A stretch of 64,000 bases of DNA from Thermothielavioides terrestris NRRL 8126 (lineage: Eukaryota; Ascomycota; Sordariomycetes; Sordariales; Chaetomiaceae), in NCBI RefSeq assembly GCF_000226115.1, contig NC_016461.1:868001-932000 (forward strand). The letters run 5' to 3'. The notes beneath the pieces are model-generated. The model ran no database searches and was not told the origin of the DNA. It worked only from the letters and a program-made list of their open reading frames with translations. Positions 58,448-64,000 of the stretch are shown piece by piece. The first letter of the stretch is position 1. Each line of letters opens with the position of its first letter. A program made the translations under genes and the position numbers.

Positions 58448-58884
58448 ATGGTGAGTTGGAATATTTGGCTCTGCACCCGCGCAGGCAACGAGGGATAAGC
58501 CACTGACGGTGCTTCACAGGCCTCCGCGCTCTACAAGCAAGTCCCCGTTCAAACGAATGCGCCGCCTACGATCGAAGCTAACACAGTTCAGCGCCCTCTT
58601 CCGGAGGAACTACACCATGCTCGGCGTAGTCTTCGCCGCTGCATTTGTCTTTGAAGTGTACGTTGTCGCTTAGGGCCGTTGCGTCGCTGGCGAACTGCCG
58701 TGCTAAGGTGTCTATTCAGGGGCTTCAACGACGTGATGAACAAGATCTGGGACAACCACAACCGGGGCGTATGGCAACTCCCAGATCCCCTTCATCCTCT
58801 GGAGTGGGTGCTGACTGCAAGGGACAGCGCCAATGGAAGGACATCCGCCACAAGTACGTGCAGGGAGGGGACGAGGAAGAATAG
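58448..58884 (+). CDS. QCR9: QCR9, subunit 9 of the cytochrome bc1 complex
   Basis: Five exons encode 63 residues: 58448-58450 (the ATG alone), 58520-58536, 58592-58657, 58720-58768 and 58828-58884. The product reads MASALYNALFRRNYTMLGVV, then FAAAFVFEVGFNDVMNKIWD and a charged C-terminus. It has one transmembrane helix flanked by basic residues, the usual layout and near-usual length of QCR9 (UCRC family). The subunit supports Rieske and cytochrome c1 assembly in complex III. Intron 2 starts GCAAGT and ends CAG, a GC-AG intron; no GT donor fits the frame there. Introns outweigh coding sequence. BCS1, which serves the same complex, lies 2 kb upstream. Confidence 0.92.
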
Positions 58885-59664
58885 GCTGGGCTCGGCAAGA
58901 CAATACCCTGAAAATGACGAGGAATCTGTGTCGACTCGGTTCTGCGGAACCTTCGACCGTGTACATTCGGTTTTGGGGACGGCTGTAGAGAATAGACCAT
59001 CACTCGCGGACATGAGTATCGGCCTTCATCTGACGGCATGCCTGCAGTCTCGCCCGTTCGGCATTCGAGTCCGTCCTGTTCCAATGCTCGTGGGCATCCC
59101 TACTTCTGCCGCAGTCTCGGACAAGCCTGACTTCTATCCAATGCTTACCTACCAGGTAGGTAGGTGGTTCAGGCGGGTACCAAGGAAGGCAGTGGACGGG
59201 AAGTATTCTGTATTCCGTATGCTGTACGAATACCAATTCCGGGCTTCGCGCCGAGAACGAATGTCAGGCACTAGTTAAACCAGGGTCTGCAAGCAGTGAT
59301 GCATTGCACAGCAGCACCGCAGTTTCTCGGGACGCGGGCTCTACAGTGCCATCAACACTTCTCAGTTTGGCCCTTGGTCTGCAGATTCCGAATCGAACAC
59401 GCAATCGCAGTTGCAGAAACACGGCCCAGACAGCAGGAGCCCCAGGGCGACTTCTCGCTAGGTACGGATGTCGCTACCAAAAGAATCCGCACACCGCCCT
59501 CCATTGAGCTGGCAGAATTAACCGGTATTTACATAGACATACAGATCCAGCCATCTATCCGAATTATGACGGTCGGAATTACAGTCCAAGTATGCAGGAC
59601 GTCTTTTTCTATCATCCTCCTCCTCAACAGAACTACCTTGAACTTCCTAAACAAGCTTTTTACG
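58885..59664. other. Intergenic, no supported gene
   Basis: An exact reverse copy of TACGGAATAC lies at 59210-59219, beside other GTATTC/GTATGC-like copies. A CTACCTACC-type microrepeat lies near 59150. No gene seen. Confidence 0.5.
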
Positions 59665-59850
59665 ATGGTCTACTACGATATTGCTACGCGGGCTCAAGCA
59701 CATACACTCAAGCTGATCGTTCAGCTTGATAATAAGCGGATTGAAGCGCTTACTGGCATTAAAACCGAGGACTTTGAACGACCTAGTCGACAAGGCTCTG
59801 GCTCGTAGCTTGGAAGGTCAAAAGCACGTCGATAGGATGTTGTTTCGGCT
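59665..59850 (+). pseudogene. N-terminal transposase relic (Tc1/mariner-type helix-turn-helix)
   Basis: From the ATG at 59665 the frame reads MVYYDIATRAQAHTLKLIVQ, then IEALTGIK. The next frame then continues PRTLNDLVDKALARSLEG. The two halves make one helix-turn-helix of the kind found at the start of fungal Tc1/mariner transposases. The shift falls in a run of four A at about 59759-59762. No DDE catalytic domain follows. The DNA is not strongly RIP-altered, so this is a truncated single-copy relic. Confidence 0.5.
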
Positions 59851-60373
59851 CCTAGGCCTAGTACTGAATAACTTCATCTTTCCTAGTCAGGTAGTTGGAT
59901 CCAGGAGAGCGTTGGATCTAGGAGAGATTCAGGGTCGGATTCAGGGGGATGGTGCAGGGTGTAATACAATGGCTTACAGGCTTGGCATTCAAGGCGGTGT
60001 GCGGATTCTTTTGGTAGCGACTTCCGTACAGTATTTACACTTGTGTCATTTTGAACTACCTATGTGATTGGTCCACAGGGTGCCTAAGGCGGGCAGAAGT
60101 TAGGTAAGCGCGTCTTAGCGCTCTGGAACCCAGTGACGACTTGGCGCACGCCACCCTGACGCCTGCTCTTGGTTCGAAGGTTCCGAAAGAACCCCATGAT
60201 GCTCCCCTCCGCCTTCTACGGCACCTCTATCAGCGCACAACTGATAAAGCAACAAACCAACCGAGCACACTCGGATTTCAACTCCTGCACGCAATCCTCG
60301 CTGCCCGTGATCTCCCAACTCCATTGGCGCACATGACGGAAGAAGCGTAGCATCGGTCGCTTGTCTACCGACG
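59851..60373. other. Upstream region of UBR1, no supported gene
   Basis: Contains a degenerate repeat with GGATCCAGGAG / GGATCTAGGAG near 59900-59930, probably part of the neighbouring relic. The last 250 bp are presumed promoter of UBR1. Confidence 0.45.
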
Positions 60374-63300
60374 ATGGAGACGCCCATGTCGACGCAGGAG
60401 CAGCAGCTTTGCCAGCTGCTGCTCGAGCTCCCCGCCCGCCATGGCTTTCGCTACACCGACGACGCCGCGCGCGAGCTGCTGACGGCCCTTTTCTGGTGCA
60501 TGGCCGGCGGCAGGGCCGACTACTTGAACCTCTTCTTTCCCGTCGGCGGTCCCGCGCGCAACGGGACCCTCAAGCTCAGGGAAGCCCAGGGCGCCGTCGA
60601 GGGCGCCGAGTACACCGAGGCGGCCCGTGGCAAGGCTTGCGGGCACATTTTCAAGCAGGGCGAGGCTTCGTATGCCTGTAGGACATGCAGCGCCGACGAC
60701 ACCTGCTGTCTTTGCAGCAAATGCTTCGACGCCACCGACCACACTGGCCACATGGTGAGGATCAGCATCTCGCCGGGCAATAGTGGCTGTTGCGACTGCG
60801 GAGACCCTGAGGCGTGGAACCGGCCCATGTTCTGCACCATACACTCGATGTGGGAGGGCGAAGGGAAGGGAAAGGGCAGGGAAGCTGCCGCCTTGCCCGA
60901 GGACCTGGTCGCCAGCATGCGCATGACCATTGGCCGCGTTTTCGATTACCTCTGCGACGTTATCTCGTGCTCCCCGGAGCAGCTGCGCCAGACAAAAACG
61001 GTCGAGTCGATCGAGCAGGACGAGAGGATGTCGAGGCTATCACCCACATATTGCGGCGGGGACACGGAGTCGCCCGGGGAATACGCCGTGCTCCTGTGGA
61101 ACGACGAGAAGCACACCGTGGTGGACGTCCGCGACCAGGTCGCTCGCGCGTGCAGCACGACGTTGTCGAATGGCCTCGCCAAGGCCTACGAGACGGACGG
61201 CATCGGCCGGAGCATCTTGATGTACGACAAGAGCATCGAGAAGCTCATCGAAGTCGCCACCACTTTGGAGCGCATCAGGGTCACCGTGACCATCCGCTCC
61301 GCTCGTGACACCTTCCGGGAGCAGATGTGCGGGACCATGATCGAGTGGCTCAGGGACATCTCCGGATGCAGTGTCGGCGAGGATCACCACATCCTGAGGC
61401 AGGTCGTATGTGAGGAGATGCTCAAGCCGTGGCGCAAGGGGAGCCCAGCTACCCATGCCATAGTCGGCAAGGACGGCATCGATGATGAGGAATTGATCGA
61501 CCAGGAAGACATGGAGACGAACGACTTCTATCTGCAGCAGAGTAGGATTCTGCTTCAGGCCCGCATGGCCGCCCGCGCAGCTCGCCGGGAGGCAGCAGCA
61601 GCCGACGCTGCGAGCGAGGATGGTGACGAAGACGAGGACGAGGGCGACAATAATACCCCCGGGAGCGATATGGACGACGAAGGGGACGATGACGAGGACG
61701 TCGTGATGCTCGAGGCGCGAGACGACGCCGATGTGCCTATGCAAGACTGGAGGCAAGACACAGCTTTGGAGGAAGACGAGGCCACGGTTGCCGGCTATCC
61801 GCCCCCGCCTCCGCCACCACCGGTCCCGCGCCGGGCGGCCCGCGAACGGGAACTCACTCCTTCTGACTCCGACACGGCCGAACCCCTTATTGCCCCTACC
61901 GTGTACGCAAAAGCCCATCTGGAAGTACCCAAGACCCCCGGCCTGAAGCAGGGCGAGACCGCGCCGCCTCCCAAGCCTGGCCATTACTGGCTCATAACGC
62001 CCTCCGGCTACGTCGAACAGGAGAGCATTCCGGTTGCTGAAGACCTCTTTGAGCGAGTCCGGCTCGACTGGATGATCCTGTTTGATCTGCGGATGTGGAA
62101 GAAGGTCCGCAACGACCTCCGCTCGCTCTACATCTCGACCGTGGTCACCATCCCCGAGTTCAAGCGCGTGCTCGGCCTGCGCTTCGCCGGACTCTACACC
62201 ACCCTCTCCCAGCTGTACCTCATTGGCGACCGGGAGCCCGACCACTCTATCATTAACATCTCGCTGCAGATGCTCACAACTCCTTCCATCACTGCCGAGA
62301 TTGTCGAGCGAGGCAACTTCCTCACCAGCCTCATGGCCATTCTGTACACCTTCTTGACCACGCGCCAGGTTGGACACCCCTGGGATGTGGCGTCGAACGC
62401 GGTCCTGTCGTTCGACACCGGCTCGGTCACGAACCGGAGGATGTACCACTTCTACCTCGATCTCAAGTATCTCTTCAGCTCTCCACACGTCCAGGAGCGT
62501 CTCCGGACAGAAGAACGGTACATGATGCAGTTCTTGGATCTCGTCAAGCTGCACCAGGGTATCTGCCCCAACGTGAGGGCAGTCGGCGAGCACGTCGAGT
62601 ACGAGACGGACACCTGGATCAGTGCCTCCCTCGTTACGCGCGAGATCAACAGGCTCTGCAGACAATTTGCCGAGTCCTTCCGCGGTGTCAAGGAGCAAGA
62701 CTCGCTCTATGTGTCGCGGGCCATCCGCCTCGCGGCCAAGACGGTCATCATCAACTCGATCGGGGCCGAGCGTGGCAGGTTTAGCCAGTCAGAAATCAAG
62801 GACGAGGTCCGGTTCAAGACACTTGATGACTTTGAATTTGAGGCTCCCGGCCGTGATTTTCAGGTCGTCCGGTTTGTGGTGGAAGAAGAGCCGATCAGCT
62901 TCCACCACGCTCTCCACTACACCCTGTCGTGGCTGATCGAATGCGGCAAGGCGATGCCTGTCGAGCAGCTCAGGGCCCTTCTCAGCTTTTCCACGCAGGA
63001 GCTCGTGATGAAGCCGCGCTCCATGGGCAAGAAGACGATGCCGAGGCACGGCGATTACGGACCGGAGGACTACTTGATGGCCGCCTTTGACTTCCCTCTC
63101 CGGGTTTGTGCCTGGCTGGCGCAGATGAAAGCGGGCATGTGGGTCAGGAACGGCCTGAGTCTGCGCCACCAGGCCGGCACCTACCGCGGTGTAGGCCAGA
63201 GGGACGTCTCGCACCACCGCGACATCTTCCTGCTGCAGACGGCTCTGGTGGTCTGCGATCCCAGCCGCGTGCTCGCCTCCATCGTCGACCGTTTCGGCAT

Positions 63301-64000
63301 GGAAAAGTGGGTCAAGGGATTCTTCGAGCAAAAGTCCAAGGCCCAAGACGATATCCAGCACCTGGATGTTGTTGAGGACATGATCCACCTTCTCATTGTC
63401 CTGCTCAGCGACAGGACCGCGCTCACGCCCGCTGAGGATGATCGAGCCCCGCACCTCGCCTCCATGCGCCGCGATATCACGCACGTCCTCTGCTTCAAGC
63501 CGCTGTCATTCTCCGATATCTGCCTCAAACTCCCGGACAGATTCCAGGAGCAGGAAGACTTCCATAAGATCTTGGATGAGATGACAACATTCAGGCCCCC
63601 CGAGGGTCTAACCGACGTTGGCACCTTCGAGCTGAAGCCGGAGTACATCGAGGATGTCGACCCCTATATTGCTCATTACAACAAGAACCAGCGCGAAGAG
63701 GCTGAGATGGCCTGGCGGAAGTGTGTGGCCAAGAAGACTGGAAAACCGCTCGAGGACGTCGTATACGAACCAAAGCTGCGGCCCATCCCGTCTGGAGCCT
63801 TTGCCGGGCTCGGCAGGTTTACCAGCACCGGCATGTTTGCGCAGATCATCTACTACTCGCTTCTCTATACCCTTGTGTACCCCGGAATGACGCCCCAAGT
63901 CCCGTCAACGCGGGTCGAGACGTTCCTCCAGGTCGTGTTGCACCTAATCCTCATCGCCATTGCTGAGGACAAGTCGGACGAGAACGAGGCGCAGCAGAGT
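60374..64000 (+). CDS. UBR1: UBR1 E3 ubiquitin ligase (N-recognin), N-terminal 1209 residues
   Basis: One uninterrupted frame runs from the ATG at 60374 to the window edge (1209 codons, no stop), so the gene is partial at its 3' end. The UBR box at about residues 86-157 (CGHIFKQGEASYACRTC, CLCSKCF, HTGHM, GCCDCGDPEAW) binds basic N-terminal residues and coordinates zinc. A ClpS-like domain at about 236-325 (YAVLLWNDEKHTVVDVRDQV) binds bulky hydrophobic N-termini. An acidic linker near 410-450 and a Pro run precede the long helical UBR scaffold. The RING and autoinhibitory domains must lie outside. UBR1 ubiquitinates N-degron substrates with an E2 for proteasomal destruction. A long minus-strand open frame inside it (61040-62698) is only an antisense shadow. 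Confidence 0.93.
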   Translation, partial: METPMSTQEQQLCQLLLELPARHGFRYTDDAARELLTALFWCMAGGRADYLNLFFPVGGPARNGTLKLREAQGAVEGAEYTEAARGKACGHIFKQGEASYACRTCSADDTCCLCSKCFDATDHTGHMVRISISPGNSGCCDCGDPEAWNRPMFCTIHSMWEGEGKGKGREAAALPEDLVASMRMTIGRVFDYLCDVISCSPEQLRQTKTVESIEQDERMSRLSPTYCGGDTESPGEYAVLLWNDEKHTVVDVRDQVARACSTTLSNGLAKAYETDGIGRSILMYDKSIEKLIEVATTLERIRVTVTIRSARDTFREQMCGTMIEWLRDISGCSVGEDHHILRQVVCEEMLKPWRKGSPATHAIVGKDGIDDEELIDQEDMETNDFYLQQSRILLQARMAARAARREAAAADAASEDGDEDEDEGDNNTPGSDMDDEGDDDEDVVMLEARDDADVPMQDWRQDTALEEDEATVAGYPPPPPPPPVPRRAARERELTPSDSDTAEPLIAPTVYAKAHLEVPKTPGLKQGETAPPPKPGHYWLITPSGYVEQESIPVAEDLFERVRLDWMILFDLRMWKKVRNDLRSLYISTVVTIPEFKRVLGLRFAGLYTTLSQLYLIGDREPDHSIINISLQMLTTPSITAEIVERGNFLTSLMAILYTFLTTRQVGHPWDVASNAVLSFDTGSVTNRRMYHFYLDLKYLFSSPHVQERLRTEERYMMQFLDLVKLHQGICPNVRAVGEHVEYETDTWISASLVTREINRLCRQFAESFRGVKEQDSLYVSRAIRLAAKTVIINSIGAERGRFSQSEIKDEVRFKTLDDFEFEAPGRDFQVVRFVVEEEPISFHHALHYTLSWLIECGKAMPVEQLRALLSFSTQELVMKPRSMGKKTMPRHGDYGPEDYLMAAFDFPLRVCAWLAQMKAGMWVRNGLSLRHQAGTYRGVGQRDVSHHRDIFLLQTALVVCDPSRVLASIVDRFGMEKWVKGFFEQKSKAQDDIQHLDVVEDMIHLLIVLLSDRTALTPAEDDRAPHLASMRRDITHVLCFKPLSFSDICLKLPDRFQEQEDFHKILDEMTTFRPPEGLTDVGTFELKPEYIEDVDPYIAHYNKNQREEAEMAWRKCVAKKTGKPLEDVVYEPKLRPIPSGAFAGLGRFTSTGMFAQIIYYSLLYTLVYPGMTPQVPSTRVETFLQVVLHLILIAIAEDKSDENEAQQS

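Noticed and set aside
61040..62698. Long minus-strand open frame of 552 codons
   Set aside because: It lies wholly antisense to the UBR1 coding frame, has no recognisable domain, and its openness follows from the GC-rich codon use of UBR1.

Overview
The window reads as nuclear DNA of a filamentous ascomycete, most likely a Sordariomycete of the Neurospora/Chaetomium type (inference). Genes are GC-rich, introns are short (about 50-125 bp) with GT..AG ends, and many gene families are typically fungal (Zn2Cys6 factor, a DUF7707-like GPI protein, an Hmt1-type ABC transporter, Ppc89-like spindle-pole protein, IQM-like protein). Two long AT-rich blocks are full of TAG/TAA codons in otherwise open frames. 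That is the footprint of repeat-induced point mutation (RIP, CpA to TpA).

Layout. 1-633: 5' part of a split Zn2Cys6 regulator on the minus strand. 2394-5831: Ppc89/Cep57-like coiled-coil protein. 6216-13035: a decayed 6.8-kb DNA element with roughly 400-bp terminal inverted repeats and a 6-bp target duplication, whose coding remnants I cannot assign. 13473-32566: a gene-rich stretch with SWP1, a DUF7707-type GPI protein, an EPT1/CPT1 phosphotransferase, a PX-domain Ypt35-like protein, a glutaminyl cyclase ending in KDEL, an IQM-like calmodulin-binding protein and an Hmt1-type ABC transporter. 35150-49728: a nested transposon complex. A MULE-like DNA transposon was invaded by a MITE carrying telomere-like repeats and by a 144-bp LTR-like repeat, and that repeat in turn by a RIP-killed Gypsy chromovirus. 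49992-50084: an intron-containing tRNA-Ala(UGC) beside the right edge of the complex. 50414-64000: a second gene-rich stretch with a NADAR-domain protein, TIM44 divergent from mitoribosomal uS11m, BCS1, PYM, QCR9, a transposase relic and the first 1209 codons of the N-recognin UBR1.

Functional themes. Four genes of the right-hand block serve mitochondria: TIM44 (import motor), uS11m (translation), BCS1 (Rieske insertion into complex III) and QCR9 (complex III subunit). Several left-hand genes act in the endomembrane system: SWP1, EPT1/CPT1, Ypt35-like, KDEL cyclase and vacuolar-type ABC. This is housekeeping content with no sign of a biosynthetic cluster. The novelty lies in the mobile elements and in a few gene-structure oddities. 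These are a predicted splice that bypasses the stop of the ABC transporter and adds a PAM2-like motif, and a GC-AG intron plus an ATG-only first exon in QCR9.

Exon borders were placed by eye from splice consensus and reading-frame continuity; in every complete model the exon lengths sum to a multiple of three. Function calls rest on recognised motifs, not on database searches.
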